DNA from: Clostridia bacterium
GTDB lineage: Bacteria; Bacillota; Clostridia; Oscillospirales; Acutalibacteraceae
DNA: 64,000 nt
Reading direction: 5' to 3'
NCBI GenBank assembly: GCA_017465085.1
Contig: JAFTWW010000002.1
Coordinates: 19,064-83,063 of the forward strand
In this document: positions 16,332 to 25,450 of the stretch, one piece after another
Numbering within the stretch: the first letter of the stretch is position 1
Layout: each line of letters opens with the position of its first letter
The notes under the pieces: model-generated
Seen by the model: only the letters and a program-made list of their open reading frames with translations
Databases searched by the model: none
Told to the model about the DNA's origin: nothing
Made by a program: the position numbers and the translations under genes

Positions 16332-17710
16332 TAAAGCTTATTCACTACTTCCTTAAAATGTTTTCCGCGAGCGGCAAAGTTTGGGTATGCATCAAAGCTT
16401 GCGCAGGCAGGGCTAAGGGTTACAATATCACCGCTCACAGCCCTTTCCTTAGCGGATTTTACCGCCTCTTCAATATTTGCTACCCTTACAATCTCGGGAT
16501 GACCGTTATAGCCCTCATAAGCCTTAAGGCAGTTTTCTATTTTATCGGCGGTGGCGCCGCAGAGATAGAGAAGCTTAACCTTTTCTACAAGATGGGGCAT
16601 CAGCGGCTCAAAGGGGATATGCTTATCGTAGCCGCCTGCAATTAAGATAACCTCTCTGTCAAAGGAGTTAAGTCCCGCGATAGTTCTTGTGGGGCTGGAG
16701 GCTATGGAATCGTTATAGTATTTAACTCCACCAAGCTCCCTTACCAATTCATTTCGGTGTTCAACACCGCCGAACTCCTTAGCCACCTTAACAATACTAT
16801 CCACGCCAACATAGCCCCAAACCGCAGTTATGGCGGCAAGGTAGTTGGCAACATTGTGGTCGCCTATAATGGCAATATCCTTACGGTCAATAACGGGAAC
16901 ATCAATGCCCCTGTATGCCATATGGAGAACACCCTTTGTATCGAGCCAGGCTCCGTTATTAAGTCTTCTTTCCATACTAAAGCCTAGGGATTGGCCTCTT
17001 ACATATTTTCTGAAATCCTCGGTTATATCGTTATCCCGATTAAGCACCGTTCTTGAAAAGGCGTTCTGGTGAAGCAGAACATTTTTCTTTGCCTCAACAT
17101 ATTCATCCATATCCTTATGAACATCAAGATGATTGGGGGCTACATTCGTAACTACTGCAACATCGGGACTCTTCCTCATAGAGATGAGCTGGAAGGAGGA
17201 AAGCTCAACCACCACATAATCCTCCGCCTTGATATTTTCAATCTCGGGAAGCAGGGGCTTGCCTATATTGCCGCCTATATGAACGGTTTTTCCATCTGCC
17301 TCAAGCATTTTGGCAATAAGAGTGGTGGTGGTGGTTTTACCGTCAGACCCTGTTACCGCAAAAACGGTGGCAGGGCAAAGGTCAAAGAAAACCTCCATCT
17401 CACTTGTAACGGCAATGCCCTTCTTTCGCGCATCCTCAAGCTCAGGGAGATTAAAGCTCATACCTGGGGTGCGGAATATAACATCAACCTCTAAATCCTC
17501 AAGATAGCCTTCGCCAAGCTTAAGCTCGCCGCCTGCCGCCTCGATCATATCGGCGTTTTCGCCTATCTGCTCCCTTGTTCTGCGATCGCAGGCGATAACG
17601 CGGGCGCCCTTTTCAAGAAATCTCAAAATAAGGGGGGTGTTGCTGATGCCGATGCCGCACATCGCTATTTTCTTTCCGTTAAGACTTTCAAAAAACTGTT
17701 TGCAATCCAA
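16331..17710 (-). CDS. murD: UDP-N-acetylmuramoyl-L-alanine--D-glutamate ligase
   Basis: 459 residues, normal for MurD. The Rossmann start MCGIGISNTPLI is followed by RTPGM, the ATP loop VTGSDGKTTTT, VVELSSFQL, TNVAPNHLDVH and YYNDSIASSPTRT. It adds D-Glu to UDP-MurNAc-L-Ala in cytosolic peptidoglycan synthesis. It is the first gene of the minus-strand run that reaches rlmD. The DNA just upstream is a MITE-like element at 17736-17897, so the promoter may lie in or beyond it. Confidence 0.95.
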   Translation of the reverse strand: MDCKQFFESLNGKKIAMCGIGISNTPLILRFLEKGARVIACDRRTREQIGENADMIEAAGGELKLGEGYLEDLEVDVIFRTPGMSFNLPELEDARKKGIAVTSEMEVFFDLCPATVFAVTGSDGKTTTTTLIAKMLEADGKTVHIGGNIGKPLLPEIENIKAEDYVVVELSSFQLISMRKSPDVAVVTNVAPNHLDVHKDMDEYVEAKKNVLLHQNAFSRTVLNRDNDITEDFRKYVRGQSLGFSMERRLNNGAWLDTKGVLHMAYRGIDVPVIDRKDIAIIGDHNVANYLAAITAVWGYVGVDSIVKVAKEFGGVEHRNELVRELGGVKYYNDSIASSPTRTIAGLNSFDREVILIAGGYDKHIPFEPLMPHLVEKVKLLYLCGATADKIENCLKAYEGYNGHPEIVRVANIEEAVKSAKERAVSGDIVTLSPACASFDAYPNFAARGKHFKEVVNKL

Positions 17711-17735
17711 TTTCTACTCCTCCAAACAAGTAACT

Positions 17736-17897
17736 GTTAGCCAAAGCATTAGAACCCGAATCAGATTTTGGGATAAGGATTTTACGCTGTGGCTTCGTTA
17801 AAATACTCGTTAATTGACGCCTATGTGCGCCAAAGAGCCAAAAGACGCCTTAAAACCGCCCTTTTAGGCTGGTTCGGGTCCCAATGTTTTGGCTAAT
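17736..17897. mobile_element. MITE-like element with 27-bp imperfect inverted ends
   Basis: The left arm (17736-17764, TTAGCCAAAGCATTAGAACC then CGAATCAG) matches the reverse complement of the right arm (17867-17896) at about 22 of 26 positions. Two of the mismatches would be G-U pairs in RNA. The 100-bp core has no gene. The right arm overlaps the last codons of the carboxypeptidase gene. It may be a miniature inverted-repeat element or a structured RNA. Confidence 0.55.
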
Positions 17898-18696
17898 TGC
17901 TTTTTGCCATATATTCTTCAAAGGTAACGCCAAGCTCTTTTATTTCCTTGGCCGCATCAATACCAACAAATCTGTAATGCCAGGGCTCGTAAATAACCTT
18001 GGTTATATCGGTTTTGTTTTCGGGGTAACGGAGAATGAATCCAAAGTCCTGAGCGTTTGCTTTAAGCCAATCGGACATCTCGGTTCCCTCGAAGCTTATA
18101 TCGGCTATGTTGAAATCCACCGCAAGACCTGTGTGGTGCTCACTGGTGCCCGGGCGGGCAACAATGGTTGCCGCCTTTATATAGGCTTCACCCTCTTCAA
18201 CACCTAAATTAAGTTGCTTGTTAACCTGATTGTTATAAAGCATCTGCTGTGTGGAATAGGAGCGGTAGGGCGAGCGAACGTAAAGCCTCACGCCATCTTC
18301 TAAAGCCTTATCCATCATAGCCTTAAGATAGGGCCAAATATCCTTATCAATCTGATTTAAGGAGCCGTTGATATATTCGGCAGGAATCTCGGTAAGGTTA
18401 CCCTCGTAATCGAAATCCTCGGGAAGAGGATTATCGGGATTAACAAGAATAAGCCGCTCGTATTTGGTATCAAGACCGTATTCATTGATAGAAACGGTAT
18501 CCTCATAGGGAATGGTATCCTCGGCTTTATCTGTGGGGGCCGCGGGAGCGCTTGTATCGGCGGGGTCGGAATTTACCGCCTTTGATATTGCCGAAATAAC
18601 AACACCGATAAGGGCAGAAGCCATAACTATTACCGCTATACAAACACAGATAAAAATTCTTCTTCTGATAATTGCCTGTTTTCTTTTAGAGGTCAT
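17893..18696 (-). CDS. D-Ala-D-Ala carboxypeptidase, VanY/M15B family
   Basis: 267 residues. One N-terminal membrane helix (about 13-36), an acidic linker rich in Pro/Ala/Thr and a C-terminal M15B domain: SPYRSYSTQQ, SEHHTGLAVDF with the zinc His/Asp, and EPWHYRFVG with the catalytic Glu and the last zinc His. It trims terminal D-Ala from peptidoglycan stem peptides outside the membrane. No vancomycin-resistance genes are nearby, so it is a housekeeping type. The stop lies in the inverted-repeat element. Confidence 0.9.
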   Translation of the reverse strand: MTSKRKQAIIRRRIFICVCIAVIVMASALIGVVISAISKAVNSDPADTSAPAAPTDKAEDTIPYEDTVSINEYGLDTKYERLILVNPDNPLPEDFDYEGNLTEIPAEYINGSLNQIDKDIWPYLKAMMDKALEDGVRLYVRSPYRSYSTQQMLYNNQVNKQLNLGVEEGEAYIKAATIVARPGTSEHHTGLAVDFNIADISFEGTEMSDWLKANAQDFGFILRYPENKTDITKVIYEPWHYRFVGIDAAKEIKELGVTFEEYMAKSN

Positions 18697-18707
18697 AAAA
18701 ATTCCTT

Positions 18708-20513
18708 CTATTCATCAAGTTTAAGAACTGCCATAAATGCGTCCTTCGGTACTTCAACAGAGCCTAAGCGGCGCATCTTCTTTTTGCCTTCCTTCTGTTT
18801 TTCAAGAAGCTTTTTCTTTCTCGTTATATCACCGCCGTAGCACTTGGCAAGAACGTCCTTCCTCATAGCCTTAACGGTTTCTCTTGCGATTATCTTGCCG
18901 CCAACGGCTACCTGAATGGGCACCTCAAAGAGCTGACGTGGTATATAATCCTTTAGCTTTTCTGCTATTCTTCGGGCTCTCGCGTAGGCGTTATCCGAGT
19001 GAACGATAAAGGATAGGGCATCCACAGTATCACCCGCTAACATAACATCAAGCTTAACAAGCTTTGATTTCTCATAGCCCGAGGTTTCGTAATCGTAGCT
19101 GGCGTAGCCTTTGGTACGGGATTTAAGGGCATCGAAGAAATCGTAAACTATTTCACCCATGGGAAGAATATAGTGAATATCAACGCGGTTGCCCATATAT
19201 TTCATATCGATATAGGTGCCGCGCCTCTCTTCGCAAAGCTGCATAATGGTTCCCACATAATCGTTAGGGGAATATATATGCACATTTGCTACGGGTTCCA
19301 ACGCCTCTGCAATGGTAGCAGGGTCGGGATAGTTTGTGGGGTTATCCACCATAACCGAGCTTCCATCGGTTAAACGGAACTCATACTCAACGCTGGGAGC
19401 GGTGGTTATGATATCAAGGTTATATTCTCTCTCAAGCCTTTCCTCGATAATCTCCATATGAAGAAGACCTAAAAATCCGCAACGGAAGCCAAAGCCCAGG
19501 GCTGTGGAGGTCTCAGCCTCAAAAAGCAGGGAGGCATCGTTAAGCTGAAGCTTTTCGAGGGCTTCTCTAAGGTCAGGGTACTTTGCGCCATCGGCGGGGT
19601 AAATACCGCAGAAAACAACAGGCTTAACGTTCTTGTATCCGGGTAATGCCTCATCGGCAGGGGAATCGGCAAGAGTGATGGTATCGCCGACTCTTGCCTC
19701 TGAAACGGTTTTGATGGAAGCGGCAAGATAGCCTACCTCACCAGCCTCGAGGCAATCGCAGGGCTCCATACTGGTGGCCCTCTTTCTGCCGATTTCAACC
19801 ACATCAAAATCGGCGCCCGTTGCCATCATACGAACAGTATCACCCGTTTTAATTTTTCCGCTTACAACGCGGAAATATACGATAACGCCTTTATAGGCAT
19901 CGTAGTATGAATCAAAAATCAAAGCCTTGAGGGGCTCGTTTCTATGGCCCACGGGGGCGGGAACACCGTTTACTATAAGCTCTAAAACCTCTTCCACATT
20001 AAGCCCCGTTTTAGCCGAAACCAAGGGAGCATCCTCGGCGGGAATACCCACAACATCCTCGATTTCCGCCTTTATTCTCTCGGGGTCGGCAGAGGGAAGG
20101 TCAATCTTATTAACAACGGGCAAAATTTCAAGGCCGTGGTCTACCGCAAGGTAGGTGTTTGCAAGGGTTTGAGCCTCAATTCCCTGAGAGGCATCCACCA
20201 CGAGTATTGCTCCCTCGCAGGCGGCAAGAGAGCGGGAAACCTCATAGTTAAAGTCAACATGACCTGGGGTATCAATAAGGTTGAGCTCGTATTCTTTGCC
20301 ATCCTTAGCGGTGTAATAAAGGGTTACGGCGTGGGCTTTAATGGTAATACCGCGTTCACGCTCTAAATCCATACTATCAAGTATCTGCTCCTCCATATCA
20401 CGCTGAGCAACCGATTGGGTAAGCTCAAGAAGACGGTCGGCAAGGGTAGATTTGCCGTGGTCAATGTGAGCCACGATACAGAAATTTCTTATATTTTCAA
20501 GGGGGTACGACAA
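18708..20513 (-). CDS. lepA: Elongation factor 4 (LepA)
   Basis: 601 residues. The G-domain motifs [32 protein letters not shown] and NKIDLP are followed by the LepA signature [13 protein letters not shown] and the C-terminal [18 protein letters not shown]. It is a ribosome-bound GTPase that back-translocates or assists initiation. The start is TTG at 20513 with AAGGAG 9 bp upstream; the closer ATG and GTG are out of frame. Confidence 0.96.
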   Translation of the reverse strand: MSYPLENIRNFCIVAHIDHGKSTLADRLLELTQSVAQRDMEEQILDSMDLERERGITIKAHAVTLYYTAKDGKEYELNLIDTPGHVDFNYEVSRSLAACEGAILVVDASQGIEAQTLANTYLAVDHGLEILPVVNKIDLPSADPERIKAEIEDVVGIPAEDAPLVSAKTGLNVEEVLELIVNGVPAPVGHRNEPLKALIFDSYYDAYKGVIVYFRVVSGKIKTGDTVRMMATGADFDVVEIGRKRATSMEPCDCLEAGEVGYLAASIKTVSEARVGDTITLADSPADEALPGYKNVKPVVFCGIYPADGAKYPDLREALEKLQLNDASLLFEAETSTALGFGFRCGFLGLLHMEIIEERLEREYNLDIITTAPSVEYEFRLTDGSSVMVDNPTNYPDPATIAEALEPVANVHIYSPNDYVGTIMQLCEERRGTYIDMKYMGNRVDIHYILPMGEIVYDFFDALKSRTKGYASYDYETSGYEKSKLVKLDVMLAGDTVDALSFIVHSDNAYARARRIAEKLKDYIPRQLFEVPIQVAVGGKIIARETVKAMRKDVLAKCYGGDITRKKKLLEKQKEGKKKMRRLGSVEVPKDAFMAVLKLDE

Positions 20514-20547
20514 GGCACATTTCTCCTTATACTATTATTATTTATAT

Positions 20548-20576
20548 ATAATAACATAAATTGCGCTGTATTACAA
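20548..20576 (-). promoter_or_regulatory. Promoter for lepA
   Basis: On the minus strand TTGTAA and TATTAT are separated by 17 bp, 35 bp before the lepA start. Confidence 0.6.
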
Positions 20577-20691
20577 GAAGCAACCTTGCAAAATAGATTA
20601 TAAAATTTAACTGTTGCGAAGATATTTACAAACTGTTAAAATAAAAGGGAAATGTGTCAGGTAAAATAAGGGCGAAAGGTGGGAAAGGTTT

Positions 20692-21360
20692 ATGGAGAAA
20701 AAGAGAATACTTATAGCCGATGATGAAGAAAGAATTGTTGCTTTGGTAAGCGATTTTCTAACCGCCGCAGGCTTTGAAACCGAAAAGGCTTTCGATGGAG
20801 AAACAGCATTAAACAAGGCAAAAGAAGGTAATATAGACCTTGCAATTCTCGATATTATGATGCCCGCTCTCAACGGCTGGGAGGTAACAAAGAAGATAAG
20901 AGAATTTTCCGATATGCCCATAATTATTCTTTCCGCACGTTCGGAAGAGTTTGATTTGCTTGAGGGTTTTTCGGTGGGCGCGGATGAGTATGTTACCAAG
21001 CCCTTTTCGCCCGCAGTGCTTGTAAAGCGGGTGGAGGCTCTGCTTAAAAGGAGCGGAAAAATCGATGAAAAGGCGGCTAAAAAGGGCCTTGTGGTTGATA
21101 AGGAATCCTTCACGGCTTTTCTTGATGGAAAGGAGCTTGAGCTCACCTTAAAGGAGTTTGGCCTTTTAAGCATTCTTTATGAAAATAAGGGTATGGTGCT
21201 ATCCCGTGATCAGCTGCTTGATAGTGTTTGGAGCTATGATTACGATGGGGATTTAAGAACTGTGGATTCCCATATAGCAAGGCTGAGAACAAAGCTGGGA
21301 GATTTCGGCTCCTCACACCTTAAAACCATATACGGAATGGGGTATAAGCTTGAACCTTAA
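20692..21360 (+). CDS. OmpR/PhoB-family response regulator
   Basis: 222 residues. A receiver domain (phospho-acceptor Asp54 in LAILDIMMP, acidic pair Asp10-Asp11, switch residues in IIILSARS and Lys in YVTKPF) is joined to a winged-helix domain (ELTLKEFGLLSILYENKG, VDSHIARLRTKLG). It binds DNA when phosphorylated by the kinase encoded next, with which it overlaps by 11 bp. Target genes cannot be read from the sequence. Confidence 0.93.
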   Translation: MEKKRILIADDEERIVALVSDFLTAAGFETEKAFDGETALNKAKEGNIDLAILDIMMPALNGWEVTKKIREFSDMPIIILSARSEEFDLLEGFSVGADEYVTKPFSPAVLVKRVEALLKRSGKIDEKAAKKGLVVDKESFTAFLDGKELELTLKEFGLLSILYENKGMVLSRDQLLDSVWSYDYDGDLRTVDSHIARLRTKLGDFGSSHLKTIYGMGYKLEP

Positions 21361-22840
21361 GGAGAAAATTTGCGGCATAAAGGGGCTTAAAAACAAGCTC
21401 TGGTTTAATATATTCCTGCGCGTCAGCGCAATATTTGCCGTTTTTGTATTGGTGTTAACCGCGGCAAACAGCACCCTGCTTACCTCCTTTTTTTCCTATA
21501 AGCAGAAAAATCAGCTGCTTACCCAGATAAGAAGGCTTGGCGGAGTTAACATAAGCGATAGCAGGCAGGTAAGCAACACACTTACCGAGCTTAGCGATAA
21601 ATATAGCTTCGATACCGAAATTTATTCATCAAACGGCACCGTGCTTTATACCACAAGGGGTAATCAGATGATGGATTATCTGATTATAGGCCGCGATGAT
21701 TTTATTATGTCCCACGAAGAGCTGATACCGAGCAGAAGGCAGATTTTTGCTGATGGCACCGTATTTGAAAGGGCATATAGGATGGGCGATAAGGAAAGCT
21801 ATATGCTCTGCCGCAAGGAAATTTCAGATGGAATTTTCGCAGAAATCAGGGTTAAAATGGAGCTTATAACCTCCTCTGCAAAAATAGCGGGTGAGTTTGT
21901 AAGTATTGTGGCGGTAGTCTGCTTTATACTCTCGGTTGTGTGGATTTATTTTTATGCAAGGCGCTTTTCAAAGCCCCTCACACTTATGAGCGAAACCACA
22001 AGCCGTATGGCAAAGCTTCAGTTTGATAAGCATCTGTCTGTGGAGGGCGAGGATGAAATAGCCCACCTTGCAAAATCCATAAATACTATGTCTCGGTCCC
22101 TTGATTCAGCCCTTTCGGAGCTTAAGGAATCCAACGAAAAGCTCAGGGATGAAATCGAGCTTGAAAGGCAGCTCGATGTTATGCGAAAGGCTTTTGTTGC
22201 CAATGTTTCTCATGAGCTTAAAACCCCCCTTGCCATTATAAAGGGCTATGCCGAGGGACTTAAGCTTAATGTTAATTCGGGCTCTAAGGATGAATACTGC
22301 GAAACCATTATGGATGAAACCGATAGAATGAATGCACTGGTGCTCAGCATTTTAGAGCTTTCCCGTTACGAATCGGGTCAGATGCCCATAACCCCCACCG
22401 CCTTTGATATGAGCAATTTGGCAGGGGAGAGCCTTAAGCGGATTTTCAAAAATTCCAATATAAATACCGAGAATAAAATACCCGAAGGCACCTTTGCTTT
22501 TGCCGATAAACAGCAGATTGAGCAGGTGCTTAAATCCTACCTTGAAAATGCACGTTCCCATACAGATGAGGGCGGCGCAGTAACCCTCGCTTCAGAGGAA
22601 AAAGGGGATAAAATCAGGGTTTCGGTGTTTAACACGGGTAGCCACATAAGCCCCGAAATAATGCCTCAGATATGGCAGAGCTTTTATAGGGGAGATACCT
22701 CTCATAAGAGGGAGGAAAACCGCTTCGGCCTTGGACTTTCAATCGTTTCGGCGATTATGAAAATGCACCAAACCGACTGCGGAGTATATAACACAGAGGA
22801 TGGCGTCTGCTTCTGGTTTGAGGTTAATAAAAATAAATAA
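21350..22840 (+). CDS. Sensor histidine kinase
   Basis: 496 residues. Two membrane helices (about 18-42 and 183-203) enclose an extracytoplasmic sensor of about 140 residues, then HAMP (205-257), HisKA with His288 in VANVSHELKTPLAII, and a HATPase with N, G1 (RFGLGLSIV) boxes. It starts at TTG 21350 inside the regulator gene, with GGGG seven bases ahead. The signal is unknown. Confidence 0.92.
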   Translation: MNLKEKICGIKGLKNKLWFNIFLRVSAIFAVFVLVLTAANSTLLTSFFSYKQKNQLLTQIRRLGGVNISDSRQVSNTLTELSDKYSFDTEIYSSNGTVLYTTRGNQMMDYLIIGRDDFIMSHEELIPSRRQIFADGTVFERAYRMGDKESYMLCRKEISDGIFAEIRVKMELITSSAKIAGEFVSIVAVVCFILSVVWIYFYARRFSKPLTLMSETTSRMAKLQFDKHLSVEGEDEIAHLAKSINTMSRSLDSALSELKESNEKLRDEIELERQLDVMRKAFVANVSHELKTPLAIIKGYAEGLKLNVNSGSKDEYCETIMDETDRMNALVLSILELSRYESGQMPITPTAFDMSNLAGESLKRIFKNSNINTENKIPEGTFAFADKQQIEQVLKSYLENARSHTDEGGAVTLASEEKGDKIRVSVFNTGSHISPEIMPQIWQSFYRGDTSHKREENRFGLGLSIVSAIMKMHQTDCGVYNTEDGVCFWFEVNKNK

Positions 22841-22841
22841 C

Positions 22842-22880
22842 AAATAAATCCCAAGTTTACCACTCGGGATTTATTTTTTT
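22842..22880 (+). terminator. Terminator of the two-component operon
   Basis: AAATAAATCCC pairs with GGGATTTATTT and is followed by TTTT, just after the kinase stop. Confidence 0.8.
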
Positions 22881-22951
22881 CAAAAAAGTATATGCAAAAT
22901 TTGTTTTATATGGTAGAATAATAGCAAATACTGTAAAAGGATAATCTGAAA

Positions 22952-23311
22952 GTGGAAAAATTCAAAAAATTCCTTAAAAAAGCGGTGCTCTTTATCACTA
23001 ATCCCCGTTTGCTTCTGTGCCTTGGAATAGGCTGGATAATAACTAACGGCTGGTCCTATGTGATGTTGGCGCTTGGTACATATTTTGATATTAAATGGAT
23101 GAAGGTGGTTAGCGGAGGCTATGTCACTTTTCTGTGGCTACCCATATCCCCCGAGAAGCTGCTTACCGTTGCCATAGCCATCGGTCTTTTGCGGCTTTTA
23201 TTCCCTAACGATACCAAAACTCTCGGTATATTAAAGGAGCTGTATAAGAAGGCAAAAGAAGAATTTAAGAAGATAAAGGATAAGCTTAAACTTAAGAAAA
23301 ATAAAGATTAA
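22952..23311 (+). CDS. Hypothetical membrane protein with Lys-rich tail
   Basis: 119 residues. Two or three hydrophobic segments (about 19-45, 53-80) are followed by a strongly basic C-terminal helix (KKAKEEFKKIKDKLKLKKN), likely cytoplasmic. Not assigned to a family. It starts at GTG 22952 with AAAGGA about 10 bp upstream. It ends head-on against the FAD-Rieske gene, overlapping its stop by four bases. Confidence 0.55.
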   Translation: MEKFKKFLKKAVLFITNPRLLLCLGIGWIITNGWSYVMLALGTYFDIKWMKVVSGGYVTFLWLPISPEKLLTVAIAIGLLRLLFPNDTKTLGILKELYKKAKEEFKKIKDKLKLKKNKD

Positions 23312-24606
23312 ATTTTAAGATCATCGGTGGCAGGGTTGTTTAATACCCTGCCTTTTTCATCAAAACGGGAGCCGTGGCAGGAGCAATCCCAGCTTCTTTC
23401 CTCCTTGTTCCATTTAAGAGCGCATCCAAGATGGGGGCATCTGGGAGTGGTGGGGGTTAAAAGATTTGTAACCGTCTCAAAGGCATTTACCGCAAGCTGA
23501 GGCCTAAAAATGCTTCTTCGCGGTGAGAAAATCTCCTCGTAAGGATTCCTTTTGCCGCATAGCATATCGCATAAAAGCTCCGCTCCTAAAAGAGCCGTGG
23601 TCATACCCCATTTGTTAAAGCCCGTGGTAACAAAAAGGTCGGGAGTGGCAGGTGAGTATCTGCCGATGTATGCCACATCATCTAAGGTCATACAGTCCTG
23701 AGTAGCAAAGCGGTATTTGATTTTAGCATTGGGGTAATTTTTTCGGGCAAAAGCCTCAAGCTCTTTATATCCTCCGCCCTTTTTACCCGTTCGGTGAGAG
23801 CCGCCGCCCAAGAGCAATAAATCGCCGTAATTTCTAAAGGATAATCCCGTTTTCTGCTCATCAATATAAATGCCATCTACCTGCTGAGCATTTTCCAAGC
23901 CTAAAACATAAGAGCGGTGCTGAAACATTTTAAGAAAATATGCACCGTGCTTATTAAGAAAGGGGAAATGGGTTGCTATTATCACCCGTTTGGCGTTTAT
24001 TTTGCCCTTGCTTGTTAAGGCAACGTTTTTCTTCATCTCCAACACCTTTGTGTGCTCATATATATTAAGTCCCCTTGAAATTTCACCCAAAAATTTTAAG
24101 GGGTTAAATTGAGCCTGACCTAAAAAGCATACTGCCCCCGCCGTCTTTACGGGCAAGGGTAAGGTCGGCTTAAATTTAGCATCAAAGCCTATATATTTAA
24201 GGGCGTTTATTTCGTCTTTTATCTTTTTTTGGTCAAGGATGGAATAAACAAAGGAGTTTTCGTTTTCAAAATCACAGTCGATATTTTTACATAAGCTGCG
24301 GTAATCTTCAACGGCTTTAAGGTTGGCTTCAAGATAGAGCTTAGTATATTCCTTGCCAAAGCGGCGCAGTAAATCAGTATAGATAAGACCGTGCTGCGCT
24401 GTGATTTTTGCGGTGGTGTTTTCCGTAACACCCGAGCAGATTTCACCCTTTTCCACAAGCACATAATCTGCGCCCTGCTGATGTAATTTGTAGGCGCACA
24501 AAAGCCCTGCGATTCCCCCGCCGATGATTAAAATATCGGTGTTTATATCCCCGCTTAACTCATTGAATTTACCAAAATTTCTTTTTTTCTCCCAAACACT
24601 GCTCAT
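23308..24606 (-). CDS. FAD-dependent oxidoreductase with C-terminal Rieske domain
   Basis: 432 residues. The N-terminus ILIIGGGIAGLLCAYKL is a Rossmann FAD site of the DAO family. The C-terminus carries a complete Rieske 2Fe-2S site, CPHLGC then CSCHGSRFD. This fused form is common in Clostridia and Bacilli and is often annotated as a glycine oxidase-like or iron-sulfur dehydrogenase, but the substrate is unknown. ATG at 24606 is preferred over GTG at 24615 because AAGGGTGAT precedes it. Confidence 0.88.
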   Translation of the reverse strand: MSSVWEKKRNFGKFNELSGDINTDILIIGGGIAGLLCAYKLHQQGADYVLVEKGEICSGVTENTTAKITAQHGLIYTDLLRRFGKEYTKLYLEANLKAVEDYRSLCKNIDCDFENENSFVYSILDQKKIKDEINALKYIGFDAKFKPTLPLPVKTAGAVCFLGQAQFNPLKFLGEISRGLNIYEHTKVLEMKKNVALTSKGKINAKRVIIATHFPFLNKHGAYFLKMFQHRSYVLGLENAQQVDGIYIDEQKTGLSFRNYGDLLLLGGGSHRTGKKGGGYKELEAFARKNYPNAKIKYRFATQDCMTLDDVAYIGRYSPATPDLFVTTGFNKWGMTTALLGAELLCDMLCGKRNPYEEIFSPRRSIFRPQLAVNAFETVTNLLTPTTPRCPHLGCALKWNKEERSWDCSCHGSRFDEKGRVLNNPATDDLKI

Positions 24607-24721
24607 AAATATCACCCTTACTGTTTTTTCTTATTTTACCCGCAAAAAGTATTTATATTGTTTTTTATCAAAATCCGTAATATGATTGCGCTACGATAGG
24701 GACAATTTTTTTAACAAATAC

Positions 24722-24750
24722 TTGTAAAAACTCGAAAAGTGTGATATACT
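24722..24750 (+). promoter_or_regulatory. Promoter of the long-hairpin leader
   Basis: TTGTAA and TATACT separated by 17 bp. The expected transcription start near 24757 coincides with the first base of a perfect long stem. Confidence 0.75.
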
Positions 24751-24756
24751 AATTTT

Positions 24757-24918
24757 GCCAAACGAACTTAATATTTTTCCGCATAAACTAAGTGTGTATT
24801 TTTATTTTGGTAAAAATGCATACTCTATTTTGCATACTTGGTGTTATGTGGAATAAGTTTGTTTGGCGACAACTCGGAGTTATGCATTTTTCGGTGTGTG
24901 TAGCTTCGGTTGCACACA
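24757..24918 (+). ncRNA. Structured leader RNA: 112-nt hairpin plus terminator
   Basis: The RNA starts with GCCAAACGAACTTA, which pairs along all 14 positions (one G-U) with TAAGTTTGTTTGGC at 24855-24868. Inside, TTCCGCATAA pairs with TTATGTGGAA, then ACTAAG with CTTGGT, then TGTGTATTTTTA with TAAAAATGCATA. A second TGCATA copy offers an alternative partner for TGTGTA, so two folds compete. A terminator hairpin (GTGTGTG/CACACAC with UUCG-type loop, then TTTTTTA) ends at about 24927, 17 bp before the next start codon. It matches no riboswitch consensus I know. Confidence 0.65.
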
Positions 24919-24943
24919 CTTTTTTATTTTAGGAGATGTTTTA

Positions 24944-25240
24944 ATGTTTAAGGAATTGTTAAAAAGGGCGGATTGTGCAAATATCGTAGAATTTATTATG
25001 AACGGCGGTGAATTAGTAGAATTGCCCAAAGAACAAACCAATGAAGAAAGAATAAAGGAAGCGTACGCTGAAATATATAATTTTATAGAATCTAATTTCA
25101 AAGAAGAAAGTCGTGATGAAAAAACAGATAATTTAACATCTGCTATATGCGTCTTGGAATCCTCGTATTTTGAATTGGGTTTACTTTCGGGCATAAAATT
25201 CGGAACTCAACTTCAAAAGAAAATGCTGGAAATACTATAA
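24944..25240 (+). CDS. DUF6809-like small protein
   Basis: 98 residues, acidic and helical. The C-terminal SSYFELGLLSGIKFGTQLQ resembles the closing motif of DUF6809, a Firmicutes family common in prophage and mobile regions, with unknown function. ATG at 24944 follows AGGAGATG; a longer frame runs through the terminator hairpin and is rejected. Its expression probably depends on readthrough of the leader's terminator. Confidence 0.55.
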   Translation: MFKELLKRADCANIVEFIMNGGELVELPKEQTNEERIKEAYAEIYNFIESNFKEESRDEKTDNLTSAICVLESSYFELGLLSGIKFGTQLQKKMLEIL

Positions 25241-25345
25241 TTTCTTTATACTTAGTTTGGTGAAAAAAGAAATTCAAAAAATAATAGCGCGTATTCAGAA
25301 TTTTAATCAAGGCAGGAATAACCGCCATACTTTTGCCATACCAAA

Positions 25346-25380
25346 AATAGAGTTATCCCGTATTTTCGGGATAACTCTAT
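25346..25380. terminator. Intrinsic terminator
   Basis: TAGAGTTATCCCG pairs perfectly with CGGGATAACTCTA around TATTTT, about 105 bp beyond the DUF6809-like stop. Confidence 0.65.
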
Positions 25381-25450
25381 TCTCATATATAACTTGAAAA
25401 AATTGAAAGTAACTGTTATATTAAAATTAGTAGTTTTATCTTAAACAAAG

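Noticed and set aside
24757-24918. 6S RNA
   Set aside because: There is no central open bubble flanked by two stems, and the end stem closes before the terminator; it also sits directly before a gene's ribosome site.
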